NCBI GenBank assembly: GCA_035695825.1
Contig: DASRRH010000036.1
Coordinates: forward strand, 1-64,000
DNA from: JAKEFM01 sp035695825
Lineage (GTDB): Bacteria > Planctomycetota > UBA1135 > JAKEFM01
Length of the DNA: 64,000 bases
Direction: 5' to 3'
The notes under the pieces: generated by a model
Databases searched by the model: none
Seen by the model: the letters and a program-made list of their open reading frames with translations, nothing else
Told to the model about the DNA's origin: nothing
Translations under genes and position numbers: made by a program
Part shown: positions 35,685 to 44,010 of the stretch, piece after piece
Position numbering within the stretch: position 1 is the first letter of the stretch
Layout of the letters: each line of letters begins with the position of its first letter

Positions 35685-37181
35685 CTACGGCTCCTTTCGG
35701 CTGTCGATCTGGGCCCGCTGCAGTCGCCCCGAGTAGTCGACGTAGACCGTCTTCCACTCGGTGAAGACCTCGAGGACGGCTCGCCCCGCCTCGCGGTGGC
35801 CGTTGCCCGTGTCCTTGACCCCCCCGAAGGGGAGCTGGACCTCGGCGCCGATCGTCGGCCCGTTCACGTACACGATCCCCGCCTCGACGTCGCGGATCGC
35901 CCGGAACGCGCGGTTCACGTCGCGCGTGTAGATCGAGGAGGACAGGCCGTAGGCCGTCCCGTTGAGGATCGCGATCCCCTCCTCGAGGGAGCCGCAACGG
36001 AGGATCGAGAGGACCGGTCCGAAGATCTCCTCCTGGGCGATCCGCATGTCGGGGCGCACGTTCGTAAAGACGGTCGGCCGGTAGAACCACCCGCGGTCGA
36101 GGACGCCCCCGGTCAGCCGCTCCCCCCCGGCGATCCGGGTCGCCCCCTCGTCGAGGCCGACCCGGACGTAGTGCTCGACCGTCTTCAACTGCGCCTCGCT
36201 CACGAGCGGGCCCATCTCGCTCGCGGGATCGAGGCCGGGGCCGACCCGCAGGCGCTCGACGCGGTCGAGGAGCCGCTCCGTGAATGCGGAGATCGCCCGC
36301 TCCTCCACGATCACGCGCGAGGTCGCCGTGCAGCGCTGCCCCGCCGTGGCGAAGGCGCCCCACACCGCCCCGTCGACGGCGAGGTCGATGTCGGCGTCCG
36401 CGAGGACGATCTGGCCGTTCTTCCCGCCGAGCTCGAGGGAGCAGCGCTTGAGCCTCTTCCCCGCCGCCTCCGCGATCGTGCGGCCGACCTCGGTCGACCC
36501 GGTGAAGGAGACGCCCCGGACCCTCGGGTGCTCGACGAGCGGCTGGCCGACGGCGCGCCCTCCTCCCGTGACGAGGTTGACGACGCCCGGGGGGACCCCG
36601 GCGTCCGCGAGCGTGCGCACGAAGTTCGCTGCCGAGAGAGGGGTGTCGCTCGCGGGCTTGAAGACGACCGTGTTCCCGCAGACGAGGGCCGGGAAGATCT
36701 TCCACGACGGGATCGCCATGGGGAAGTTCCAGGGCGTGACGATCGCGAACACGCCGACCGGGCAGCGGATCGACATCCCGAACTTGTCGGGGAGCTCGAC
36801 GGGGACCGTGTCCCCGAACATCCGCCGCCCTTCCCCCGCGGCGTAGAAGGCGGTGTCGATCGCCTCCTGCACGTCCCCGCGCGTCTCGTCGAGGATCTTG
36901 CCCATCTCGCGGGTCATGTCCTGGGCGAGGACCTCCTTCCTCTCGGAGAGGAGCTCCCCGGCCCGCAACACGATCTCCGCCCGCTTCGGAGCCGGGAGGA
37001 GGCGCCAGGTCTCGAACGCGCGGCTGGCGGCCGCGACGGCCGCCTCGACGTCGCGTGCGTCGCCGTCGGGGAAGTGCCCGACCAGGTCGGAGCGGTCGGC
37101 GGGGTTGCGGTTGTCGAACCACTTGCCGGACGAGGCGGCGACCCACTCGCCGCCGATCAGATTCAGGTTCTTCTCCGACAT
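35685..37181 (-). CDS. aldehyde dehydrogenase, probably aminoadipate-semialdehyde dehydrogenase
   Basis: NAD(P)-dependent aldehyde dehydrogenase, 498 residues. It has PWNFPMAIPSWKIFPALVCG, FTGSTEVGRTIAEAAGK, the general base in LELGGKNG, and the catalytic cysteine in TAGQRCTATSR. EEIFGPVLSILR is the conserved C-terminal block. Family resemblance is to the GabD/aldA-like and lysine-pathway AmaB-type enzymes. Pairing with L-lysine 6-transaminase makes oxidation of aminoadipate semialdehyde to 2-aminoadipate the likely reaction. Substrate is inferred from context. Confidence 0.88.
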   Translation of the reverse strand: MSEKNLNLIGGEWVAASSGKWFDNRNPADRSDLVGHFPDGDARDVEAAVAAASRAFETWRLLPAPKRAEIVLRAGELLSERKEVLAQDMTREMGKILDETRGDVQEAIDTAFYAAGEGRRMFGDTVPVELPDKFGMSIRCPVGVFAIVTPWNFPMAIPSWKIFPALVCGNTVVFKPASDTPLSAANFVRTLADAGVPPGVVNLVTGGGRAVGQPLVEHPRVRGVSFTGSTEVGRTIAEAAGKRLKRCSLELGGKNGQIVLADADIDLAVDGAVWGAFATAGQRCTATSRVIVEERAISAFTERLLDRVERLRVGPGLDPASEMGPLVSEAQLKTVEHYVRVGLDEGATRIAGGERLTGGVLDRGWFYRPTVFTNVRPDMRIAQEEIFGPVLSILRCGSLEEGIAILNGTAYGLSSSIYTRDVNRAFRAIRDVEAGIVYVNGPTIGAEVQLPFGGVKDTGNGHREAGRAVLEVFTEWKTVYVDYSGRLQRAQIDSRKEP

Positions 37182-37299
37182 GGGGATGCGCGGGGGGAAA
37201 GGGGGCCGGGGAGAGAGGGGCCGGAGGCCCGTCGAGAAGGCGGGATAGCATAGGGCGCTGCGCGCGAGCCCGGCAACTCGGCGCGAGCCCGTCCCCCTC

Positions 37300-37698
37300 G
37301 TGCGACCTTTCGCCTTCCCGAAGCGCCTGCGCCTGCGCGGAGAGACGACCTTCCGGACGATCTTCCGGGAGGGGGTCCGGGCCCGCGGCGATCTCCTTCA
37401 GGTGATCGCGCGAGGAAACGGCCTCTCGGAGTCCCGCCTGGGTATCTCCGTCGGGCGCAAGGTGACTCGCTCCTCCCCCGAGCGCAATCGCCTGAAGCGC
37501 CTCGTGCGGGAGGCGTTCCGGCTGAACCGAGCCCGGTTCCCGGCCGGGCTCGACTTCGTCGTCTGCCCCATCGTTTCCGGCCGGACATTCGCCCTCGCCG
37601 CCGTCGCCGCCGAGCTGGAGCGGCTCGCGCGCCAGGCCGGAGCGAGGGCCGTGCGACCGCGGCCTCCGGCCCGCGTCCGGGAGGACCTCCCGCCGTGA
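37300..37698 (+). CDS. rnpA: ribonuclease P protein component
   Basis: Protein subunit of RNase P, which matures tRNA 5' ends. The product is 132 residues from a GTG at 37300. It starts MRPFAFPKRLRLRGETTFRT, and the RNR signature SSPERNRLKRLVREAFRLNR is intact near residues 60-80. The usual upstream rpmH is not present in the 118-base divergent gap. It overlaps yidD by 4 bases. The Arg/Pro-rich C-terminal tail is longer than average. Confidence 0.93.
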   Translation: MRPFAFPKRLRLRGETTFRTIFREGVRARGDLLQVIARGNGLSESRLGISVGRKVTRSSPERNRLKRLVREAFRLNRARFPAGLDFVVCPIVSGRTFALAAVAAELERLARQAGARAVRPRPPARVREDLPP

Positions 37699-37925
37699 TC
37701 GTCCGGGCGATGGTCGGGGCGATCCGGCTCTACCAGCGCTGGATCGGGCCGCTCAAGGGGGACACCTGTCGCTACTGGCCGACCTGCTCGGAGTACGCGG
37801 CCGAGGCCATCGAGGACCGCGGGCCGGCGATCGGCGTCGCTCTCGGCCTCTGGAGGCTCCTCCGATGCCACCCCCTCGCGCGCGGCGGCTTCGACCCCGT
37901 CCCGGCGCGGCGCCGGAGGGGTTGA
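37695..37925 (+). CDS. yidD: membrane protein insertion efficiency factor YidD
   Basis: Small amphipathic membrane-associated protein that aids YidC-dependent insertion. It is 76 residues, typical size. The signature is complete: AIRLYQRWIGPLKGDTCRYW, PTCSEYAAEAIEDRG, and LRCHPLARGGFDPVP. Coupled to rnpA through a GTGA overlap. In most genomes yidC follows; here an unrelated SRPBCC-like gene follows instead. Confidence 0.93.
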   Translation: MIVRAMVGAIRLYQRWIGPLKGDTCRYWPTCSEYAAEAIEDRGPAIGVALGLWRLLRCHPLARGGFDPVPARRRRG

Positions 37926-37966
37926 GCCGCGGCGGGCCGTCCCGCGGCGGGAGACCTCGAGCCCCC

Positions 37967-38473
37967 TTGTCCGACCTCGTCGCCAGCTCCCGGGGGAAGG
38001 GCACGATCCGCCACTCGATCCTGGTCCCCGATCCTCGCGCGGCTCTCGTCGAACAGTTCTTCGACTTCGAGCATGTCCCCTTCGTCCACGGGCGAACCCT
38101 CGGACGAATCGAGGTGCTCTCCCTCGGCGACCACGAGTTGACCGGCGTCGTCCGCTGGCCGGTCCCCCGCCCCTTTCGGCTGCGCTCCGTCTTCCGCGAA
38201 CGCTTCCACCCTCCGGACCGGATCACCAGCGAGGTCCTCGAGGGGTTCGGGAGCGGCGCTGCGTACGAGGCGCGGTTCACGCCGGAGGGAGAGGGGACGA
38301 GGGTCAAGGAGAGCCTCGACGTGCCGGGCTTTCGGGGGCTCCTCGCAGGATGGGGCCGCCGAGCAATCGTCGCAGCGATGCGGAGAGTCTGGGACGAGGA
38401 CCTGAAGGTCCTCCTCAGTCGAAGAGGATGGCCCGGCATCGAGGCGGTCGGAATCTCGCGCGCCGAGCTGTGA
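37967..38473 (+). CDS. SRPBCC-like protein related to oxygenase ligand-binding domains
   Basis: The product is 168 residues from a TTG at 37967; an ATG at 37865 in the same frame overlaps yidD by 61 bases and adds only an Arg/Pro-rich leader. The sequence FDFEHVPFVHGRTLGRIEVL, then LRSVFRERFHPPDRITSEVL and GEGTRVKESLDVPG, resembles the START/SRPBCC fold of ring-hydroxylating oxygenase alpha subunits. The Rieske domain is absent. The early EHVPFVH could be a partial metal-site motif. Function unknown; a stand-alone ligand-binding domain is the best guess. Confidence 0.6.
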   Translation: MSDLVASSRGKGTIRHSILVPDPRAALVEQFFDFEHVPFVHGRTLGRIEVLSLGDHELTGVVRWPVPRPFRLRSVFRERFHPPDRITSEVLEGFGSGAAYEARFTPEGEGTRVKESLDVPGFRGLLAGWGRRAIVAAMRRVWDEDLKVLLSRRGWPGIEAVGISRAEL

Positions 38474-38508
38474 AGGAGCCCGGCCCGAGGGCCCGCTAGA
38501 CTTCTCTC

Positions 38509-39750
38509 GTGGACCGGCAGGCCGTCGAACTCTCGGCGCTCGGGTTCCAGGCCGTCGTCACGGCGCTCGCCGCGGCCGTCTACTACGGCCTCTGGCGCGA
38601 GCAGCGCCGCCCGTGGTTCGGGGCCTGGGCGTGCGCGTGGACCTTCTACGCAGCGCGCCTCGTCTTCATCTCCGCCTACATCCTCGAACGCCGGGACCTC
38701 TGGCTCTTCGCCCATCAGGCGGCGGCGGGCCTGACGGCCCTCCTCCTCCTCGGGGCGGCCTTGCAGTTCTCTCGCGGGGTGCGGTGGCGGCCCGCCCACG
38801 CCTTTCTCGCCCTCCTCCCGGTCGCCTGGGCCGCCGTCGCGATCTACGGGATCCGGAACCAGGCGATCGCGTGGTCCTCCGCCGCCGCCTTGCTCTCCCT
38901 CCCCACCCTCTGGACGGGGGTCGTCTTCTGGAAGCACCGGCGACGCAGTCCCTCGGCTGGGGCGACCGCGCTCGCGGCCACGTTCACCCTCTGGGGCCTC
39001 CACCACCTCGATTACCCGCTCCTCCGGCCACTCGGCAGCGGGGTCTTCTACGGCGTCCTCGTCGACGTCCTCCTCATCGTCGCGGCCGCCGTCGGCACGC
39101 TCTTCCTCGTCCTCGGGGACGAGAGGCGGGCGCTCGAGGCCCGCCGCGTGGAGCTCGAGCAGCTCACGGGGCTTCTCCTGCGGACGCAGGAGGAGGAGCG
39201 GCGGCGCATTTCCCGGGAGCTGCACGACGAGGCGGGCCAGCTCCTGACGGCGGTGAAGATCGAGCTCGACCTCGAAGGGAGGGGCGAGGCGAGCCGGATG
39301 GTCGCCCGCGCCTTGGACCAGTTGCGCGACCTCTCGAACCTCCTCCGCCCCACCGTGCTCGACGACCTCGGCCTCCTCCCCGCGCTCCGGGCCCTCGTCG
39401 AGGACTTCCGCTCCCGGACGCGGATCGCGGTCTCGTTCGAGACCCCGGAGCGGATGGACGCGATCCCGTCCGACCTCGAGGTCGCCGTCTACCGCGTCGT
39501 GCAGGAGGCGCTGACGAACGTCGCCCGGCACGCCAGCGCCGGAGCGGTCTCCGTCCGGCTGCGGCAGGCGGAGGGGTGCGTCTCGCTCGCCATCGAGGAC
39601 GACGGTCGAGGGCTCGACGGCTCGCCCGAGCCCCATCTCGGACTCCTCGGGATGCGGGAGCGCGTCCACGCGCTGGGCGGCTCCCTCGCCGTCTCCGCGC
39701 AGCCGGGGCGAGGCTTCCGGATCGAGGCGACCCTTCCCGCAACCGCTTGA
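38509..39750 (+). CDS. membrane sensor histidine kinase, NarL-type (HisKA_3)
   Basis: The product is 413 residues from a GTG at 38509. The N-terminal about 200 residues hold six or seven hydrophobic segments (for example ALLLLGAALQF and GVLVDVLLIVAAAVGTLFLV) with no recognised ligand domain. A dimerisation helix carries the phospho-acceptor His239 in RRRISRELHDEAGQLL. The ATPase domain has YRVVQEALTNVARHA (N box), IEDDGRGL (G1) and LLGMRERVHALGG. Its TGA overlaps the start of the response regulator, so the two form a coupled two-component system. The signal is unknown. Confidence 0.92.
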   Translation: MDRQAVELSALGFQAVVTALAAAVYYGLWREQRRPWFGAWACAWTFYAARLVFISAYILERRDLWLFAHQAAAGLTALLLLGAALQFSRGVRWRPAHAFLALLPVAWAAVAIYGIRNQAIAWSSAAALLSLPTLWTGVVFWKHRRRSPSAGATALAATFTLWGLHHLDYPLLRPLGSGVFYGVLVDVLLIVAAAVGTLFLVLGDERRALEARRVELEQLTGLLLRTQEEERRRISRELHDEAGQLLTAVKIELDLEGRGEASRMVARALDQLRDLSNLLRPTVLDDLGLLPALRALVEDFRSRTRIAVSFETPERMDAIPSDLEVAVYRVVQEALTNVARHASAGAVSVRLRQAEGCVSLAIEDDGRGLDGSPEPHLGLLGMRERVHALGGSLAVSAQPGRGFRIEATLPATA

Positions 39751-40385
39751 AGATCCTCCTCGTCGACGACCACACCCTCGTCCGGGCTGGACTCCGGCGC
39801 ATCCTCGAGACCCAGCCCGGATTCGCCGTCGTGCGAGAGGCGGCCGACGGGAACGCCGCCCTCGCGGCGCTCGACGAGACCTCGCCCGACGTCCTCGTCC
39901 TCGACCTCTCGATCCCCGGCAGGGACGGCTTCGAGGTCCTGCGGGCCGTCAAGGCGAAGCGCCCGCAGACGAAGGTCCTCGTCCTCACGATGCACGCCGA
40001 CCCCGCCTACGTCGCCCGCGCGGTCCAGGAAGGGGCGGACGGCTACCTCCTCAAGGACTCCGCGGTCTCCGACCTCGTCCAGGCGCTCCGGGCCGTCCAG
40101 CAGGGGGGCGTCTACTACAGCCCCGCCGTCCAGCGCCGGCTCGGGGAAATCCTCCGCCGGGGGCCGGCCCCCGCGCGGCCGATCGACCGCCTCACCGACC
40201 GCGAACGGCAGATCCTGAGGCACGTCGCCGAAGGGCTCACGACGAAGGGGATCGCCTCGAGGCTCGGGATCAGCGCCCGCACGGTGGAGACCCACCGGGC
40301 GAACCTGATGGACAAGCTCGACCTGCGCTCCGTCGCGCAGCTCACCCGGTTCGCCGTCCGGGAGGGGCTCCTCCGTTCCCCGTGA
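39747..40385 (+). CDS. NarL/FixJ-type response regulator
   Basis: The product is 212 residues from a TTG overlapping the kinase stop. The receiver domain starts LKILLVDDHTLVRAGLRRIL, with phospho-acceptor Asp53 in VLVLDLSIPG and the conserved lysine in DGYLLKDSAV. The C-terminal LuxR-type helix-turn-helix reads LTDRERQILRHVAEGLTTKG and LGISARTVETHRANLMDKL. A transcription factor phosphorylated by the preceding kinase. No target operon is evident; the neighbouring selenoprotein-like gene is convergent, not downstream. Confidence 0.94.
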   Translation: MKILLVDDHTLVRAGLRRILETQPGFAVVREAADGNAALAALDETSPDVLVLDLSIPGRDGFEVLRAVKAKRPQTKVLVLTMHADPAYVARAVQEGADGYLLKDSAVSDLVQALRAVQQGGVYYSPAVQRRLGEILRRGPAPARPIDRLTDRERQILRHVAEGLTTKGIASRLGISARTVETHRANLMDKLDLRSVAQLTRFAVREGLLRSP

Positions 40386-40428
40386 CCCGGAGGAACGGGG
40401 CGGCGAGGCGGAGGAGGACGCCCCGGGG

Positions 40429-41574
40429 TCACTTCTCCGCGGGCAAGGTGAGGCGGTGGAGAAGCGTTGCCCTCGGCCCGATCCGGACGAGACGGTGGTC
40501 GCGGTCGTAGTCGTAGAGCGGCCGCTCGAGGAGCCAGTAGGAGCCCCGGCCGAACCCGACCGACCGCACTCCCTGGTTCACCGCCACTTTCCGGACCGTC
40601 CCGCCCGCCACGGGGTCGACGAAGAGGAGGAACGCGTCGCTGCCGACGACGAAAGAGCGACCGTCGAACTCGAGACCGGTGAGCCATCGCGCCCCGCAAT
40701 CGACTTCGCCGACCCTCTCGCCCGTCTCGGGGTCGATGCCGAGGATCTTCCCGGCGGGTCCGTGGAGCACCCAGAGCCTCCCCTCCCTCCAGGCGATCCC
40801 GAACGCGGCGCTCCCCGCGCCCGGGTCGTTCCCCGCGGTCGTGATCCTCCTCGTCGTCTCCCCTGTCGCGGGGTCGATCTGAAGGATCGGCTCCCCCGCG
40901 GTCCAGCCGTACGAGACGCCGTAGAGGAGCTTCCCGTCGGTGCAGAGGTCGGTGATTCCCTTCTCGAGGGGGACGGAGGCCCGGACCCCGCCGGTCTGCG
41001 GGTCCAGCCGGAAGAGGGTCGAACCCTGAGCAACCCAGAGGTCCTCGCCGAGGACCGCAATTCCGTTCGGGAGCTCCTCGGAAGGCGCCGGGACCGTCGC
41101 GACCTCCCCTTCGTCGCAGATCCTCGCCGGGCGCGTGGCAGGCGCGTCCCAGACCTCGCCGCGCCGGTAGAGCTCGAACCGACGGAGCGCCTCTTCGAGC
41201 TCCGCGCGAAGGCCGTCGGCGGTCTTGAACCCCGCGAAACGGTGGATCCTCTCCTGCTTCGCCCCGATCACGAGGAGGGTCGGATACGAGGAGACGTTGA
41301 ACTTCTTCGGGAGCTCGGGGAAGCGGTCCCGGTCCGCTTCGACCCAGACGAACCTCTTCGCGGCAGCCGCGACCGCGGCGTCGGGGAAGCTCTCCTTCTC
41401 AAGCTTCCGGCACCACCCTCACGTGTCGAAGGAGAAGAAGAGGAGGACGGGCCGTCCGTCGCGCGAGGACTGCGCCATCGCCGTCTCGAGGTCCTTCGCC
41501 CAGACGATCCCGTTCTTCGTCTCCTCGGAGGGGAGGAGGGCTTGAAGCAGGGCGAGGGTCGCGGCGGCGATCAA
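40429..41574 (-). CDS. secreted thioredoxin-like/beta-propeller protein with in-frame UGA (probable selenoprotein, UGWC)
   Basis: The frame starts at TTG 41574, preceded by AAGGAG at 6-base spacing, and runs to 40429 with one internal TGA at 41421-41419. The N-terminus (IAAATLALLQALLPSEE) looks like a short export signal. The thioredoxin-like domain (about 23-130) reads GRPVLLFFSFDT, then TGA, then GWCRKLEKESF. Related proteins have CxWC here, so the UGA replaces the first redox cysteine (residue 52; Cys55 follows). FNVSSYPTLLVIG is the cis-Pro segment. Residues about 150-381 form a YncE/NHL-like propeller (LPNGIAVLGEDLWVAQGS, LFRLDPQTGG, ILGIDPETGE). A SECIS-like hairpin follows the UGA. Total 381 residues with selenocysteine. 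The alternative is a recent nonsense mutation; a truncated 111-codon-later reading from GTG 41271 would lack the active site. Confidence 0.75.
41385..41408 (-). promoter_or_regulatory. SECIS-like hairpin downstream of the in-frame UGA
   Basis: Ten bases after the UGA, the minus strand has GGAAGCT (41408-41402), a 10-base purine-rich loop UGAGAAGGAG, and the exact complement AGCTTCC (41391-41385). The distance from UGA to the loop is 17 bases and a G occupies the second loop position, fitting the published general constraints for bacterial SECIS elements. The GU of the E. coli fdhF loop is not seen. Confidence 0.55.
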
Positions 41575-41654
41575 CGTGGGCTCCTTCCGCGGGAGGCCCG
41601 CGGCCGGCGAGCCTCCGGGAGTGCCATGCTAACCCCCGACCCGGCCCGCGCGTC

Positions 41655-41984
41655 TCACTCGACCACGTAGATCTCCTCGTGGTGCGCCGGCGTCGAGGGC
41701 CTACTGCGCTGACGGCTCGGGCGAAGCCGCGGGATCGGCCGTCTCGCCCGCGCCCGCTTCTTCCTCTTGCTCTTGCTCTTGCGCCTGGCCTTGGGTTCCC
41801 CCTTCCCTCCGGCGAGGAACCGGTCGATCTCCACCTTGAGGAAGCGGTACGAGCGACCGACCTTGACCCCCGGGATCCGTCCCTCCTGGACCAACCCGGC
41901 GATCGTCTTGCGGGTCACGCGGAGGTAGCGCTCGACCTCCGCCATCGTCATGACCTCCCGCCAGCGCGCGGTTCTCTTCTTCAC
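41655..41984 (-). CDS. excisionase/MerR-type helix-turn-helix protein with basic tail
   Basis: The product is 109 residues. An HTH_17 (AlpA/excisionase-like) domain occupies residues about 12-60: MTMAEVERYLRVTRKTIAGL, then VQEGRIPGVKVGRSYRFLKV. A strongly basic Lys/Arg/Ser tail follows (RRKSKSKRKKRARARR), ending EEIYVVE. Such proteins are common in chromosomes as stand-alone regulators and need not indicate a mobile element; no integrase or attachment site is seen nearby. Target unknown. Confidence 0.78.
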   Translation of the reverse strand: MKKRTARWREVMTMAEVERYLRVTRKTIAGLVQEGRIPGVKVGRSYRFLKVEIDRFLAGGKGEPKARRKSKSKRKKRARARRPIPRLRPSRQRSRPSTPAHHEEIYVVE

Positions 41985-42292
41985 GGAGGCGGCCTCACTT
42001 CCTCCCTGTTACTCCGTCCGTCGGCGGAAGTGGCCGGCGGGAGCCCGAGTCTCGCCGAGGGGGGGACGCTCGCAGCGGTGGCGCTCCACGGGAAACGGTA
42101 TCGGCTCCCGGCCGCATCCGCCTTCGGTCCGCCAGACGCGGGCGGCCCGGCGCTGCCCGACCCCCCCCCCGGGGACGCGCCCGGCCCTCCCGAGGGTGCC
42201 CGCCCCTCCCCCCCTTGGAGCGACAGGACGGGGGCCTTCCCACCCCCCCCTTTCTCCGAGAACATTCCCTCTCGCCCACGGCTTCTCCCGAC
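41985..42292. other. 308 bases without a recognisable gene
   Basis: Divergent gap between the helix-turn-helix gene and the epimerase. It contains long cytosine runs (near 42160 and 42242), which are potential slippage sites, and no convincing promoter, RNA or gene. An in-frame extension of the epimerase to an ATG at 42215 exists but has no homology. Confidence 0.45.
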
Positions 42293-43342
42293 GTGAGCCG
42301 AGACTCCTCCCCTGCCGGCCCCCGACGCGTCCTCGTCGTCGGCGGGACCCGGTTCATGGGCTACGGGCTCGTCTGGCGGCTCCTCGCGGCCGGTCACCGG
42401 GTGACCCTCTTCAATCGCGGCCAGACGCCCGACCCCTTCGGGGACCGAGTGGAACGGATCCGGGGCGAGCGGACGGCCCCCGACTTCGAGACCCTCCTCT
42501 CCGGGAAGCGATTCGACGCCGCGGTCGACTTCCTCGCCTTCCGCGGGGAGGACGTCGAGCGCGCCCTCCGTGCGTTCGGGGAGGGGCGCGTCGGCCACTA
42601 CGTCTTCGTCGGCACCGGCCAGGTCTACCTCGTGCGGAAGGACTGCCCGACGCCGGCGACCGAGGCCGACTACGACGGGCCCCTCCTCCCCGAGCCCTCC
42701 GACCCCGCCGATCGCGAGCCCTGGGCCTACGGGATCGGCAAGCGCGCCTGCGAGGACCTCCTCGCGGGGCACCCGGGGTTTCCCTCGACGCGCCTGCGCG
42801 TCCCGATGGTGAACGGCGAGCGCGATCCCCGGCGCCGGATCGAGAGCTACCTCTGGAGGATCCTCGACGGGAGACCGGTGATCCTCCCCGACGGCGGGAC
42901 GAGCCCCTCGCGGCATGTCTACGCGGGGGCCGTCGCGCGGACGATCGCCGGCCTCCTCGGGAACGAGGCGACCTTCGGCGAGGCCTTCAACCTGGGCCAG
43001 GACGAGACGCCGACCCTGGCTGATCTGGTCGCCCTACTCGCCGGCATCCTCGGAGCGCGGCCGGCCCTCGTCACGGCCTCGAGCGAGGTCCTCGAGCAGG
43101 CGGGACTCGAGCCGGGCAGGGTCTCCCCCTTCAGCACCCGCTGGATGTCGTGCCTCGATCCGGGCAAGGCGAAGCAGACGCTCGCCTTCCGCCACGAGCC
43201 CCTCCGGGAGTACCTCGGCTCGATCGTCTCCTCGTTCCTCGCCGATCCGCCGGAGAATCCGCCGGAGAACTACTCGACCCGCGAGAAGGAGGTCGCCTTC
43301 GCGGCGGAGCTCGGACCGGGCGCGGTCCTCCCCGCCCCTTAG
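42293..43342 (+). CDS. NAD-dependent epimerase/dehydratase family protein
   Basis: Extended short-chain dehydrogenase fold. The product is 349 residues from a GTG at 42293, chosen because the Rossmann motif follows directly: RRVLVVGGTRFMGYGLVWRL. The substrate/catalytic region has YVFVGTGQVY and EPWAYGIGKRACEDLL, where the Tyr-x-x-x-Lys pair is present (YGIGK). HVYAGAVARTIAGLL and FNLGQDETPTLADLV are typical of nucleotide-sugar or RNA-processing atypical SDRs. The substrate cannot be told from sequence. It stands alone, followed by a membrane protein 74 bases later. Confidence 0.85.
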   Translation: MSRDSSPAGPRRVLVVGGTRFMGYGLVWRLLAAGHRVTLFNRGQTPDPFGDRVERIRGERTAPDFETLLSGKRFDAAVDFLAFRGEDVERALRAFGEGRVGHYVFVGTGQVYLVRKDCPTPATEADYDGPLLPEPSDPADREPWAYGIGKRACEDLLAGHPGFPSTRLRVPMVNGERDPRRRIESYLWRILDGRPVILPDGGTSPSRHVYAGAVARTIAGLLGNEATFGEAFNLGQDETPTLADLVALLAGILGARPALVTASSEVLEQAGLEPGRVSPFSTRWMSCLDPGKAKQTLAFRHEPLREYLGSIVSSFLADPPENPPENYSTREKEVAFAAELGPGAVLPAP

Positions 43343-43416
43343 TCTCCCCGCGCGAAAGGATCGGCCGCCCCTTCGTATGCCGGCCCCTCGGCCCGCCCCG
43401 AAGCGGGTGAAAAGCC

Positions 43417-43938
43417 ATGCGACTATTCTTCGCGGTCGGACTCACGGCGATCCTCGGACTCATCTGCGGGGCCGCGCTGGGCGGCGTGGGAGCGGGACTC
43501 CCCCGCGAGTTCCTCGCCGACGGGCCGGCGATCCTCGACGAATCGACGATCCGGTTCGGCCTCGCGCGCGGGGCCTCCCTCGGGCTCCTCGCCGGGCTCG
43601 CCCTCGGGGCCCTTCACTGGTCCCTGCGCTCGGCGGCGGCCGCCCGCGCCGGAGGGAGGGTCGGCTTCGGCCGGATCCTCGCAGGGACGATCGGCTTCGC
43701 CTTCTCCGCGGCGGTCGGCGGACTCGTGGGGGGAGGCCTCGGCATCGTCCTCGCCGGGTTGAGCCCCGCGTGGACCTCCCAGGCGCTCGGGGTTCCGTCC
43801 GCCGCCGACCTCGCCTACGCTGCCGCCGCGATCGGGACGTCCCGCGGCGCGCTCCTCGGAGCGGGGATCTACGCCTTCTCGGCGCTGGGCGCGGTCTGCC
43901 ATCCCCTCCGCCGGGAGGAGAGGCCCGCCGTCGCCTGA
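43417..43938 (+). CDS. small integral membrane protein of unknown function
   Basis: The product is 173 residues with about four hydrophobic, Gly/Ala-rich segments: LFFAVGLTAILGLICGAALG, GASLGLLAGLALGALHW, ILAGTIGFAFSAAVGGLVGG and AAAIGTSRGALLGAGIYAFS. It has no recognisable motif or charged catalytic cluster. The start at 43417 is an ATG immediately after the first Gly/Ala segment's Met-Arg. It lies between an epimerase and an M48 peptidase on the same strand with gaps of about 70 bases, so a loose operon is possible. Confidence 0.7.
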   Translation: MRLFFAVGLTAILGLICGAALGGVGAGLPREFLADGPAILDESTIRFGLARGASLGLLAGLALGALHWSLRSAAAARAGGRVGFGRILAGTIGFAFSAAVGGLVGGGLGIVLAGLSPAWTSQALGVPSAADLAYAAAAIGTSRGALLGAGIYAFSALGAVCHPLRREERPAVA

Positions 43939-44010
43939 CCGGACTCCAGTCTCTCAACGACTCGCCCTCCGCCCGACGATAGGGGACGCCCGAGCCCTCG
44001 GGGCGAGGTC

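Noticed and set aside
40429..41271. Calling a 280-residue propeller-only protein from the GTG at 41271
   Set aside because: That start lies inside the thioredoxin-like domain and would ignore the well-formed upstream coding sequence, signal peptide and ribosome binding site; the UGA is better read as selenocysteine.
41401..41430. Frameshift or simple pseudogene at the internal TGA
   Set aside because: The same frame is coding on both sides with no shift, and the stop replaces precisely the redox cysteine; random nonsense is less likely, although not excluded.
41655..41984. Excisionase-type protein as a sign of an integrated element
   Set aside because: No integrase, tRNA-adjacent direct repeats or phage genes are nearby; HTH_17 proteins are common stand-alone regulators.
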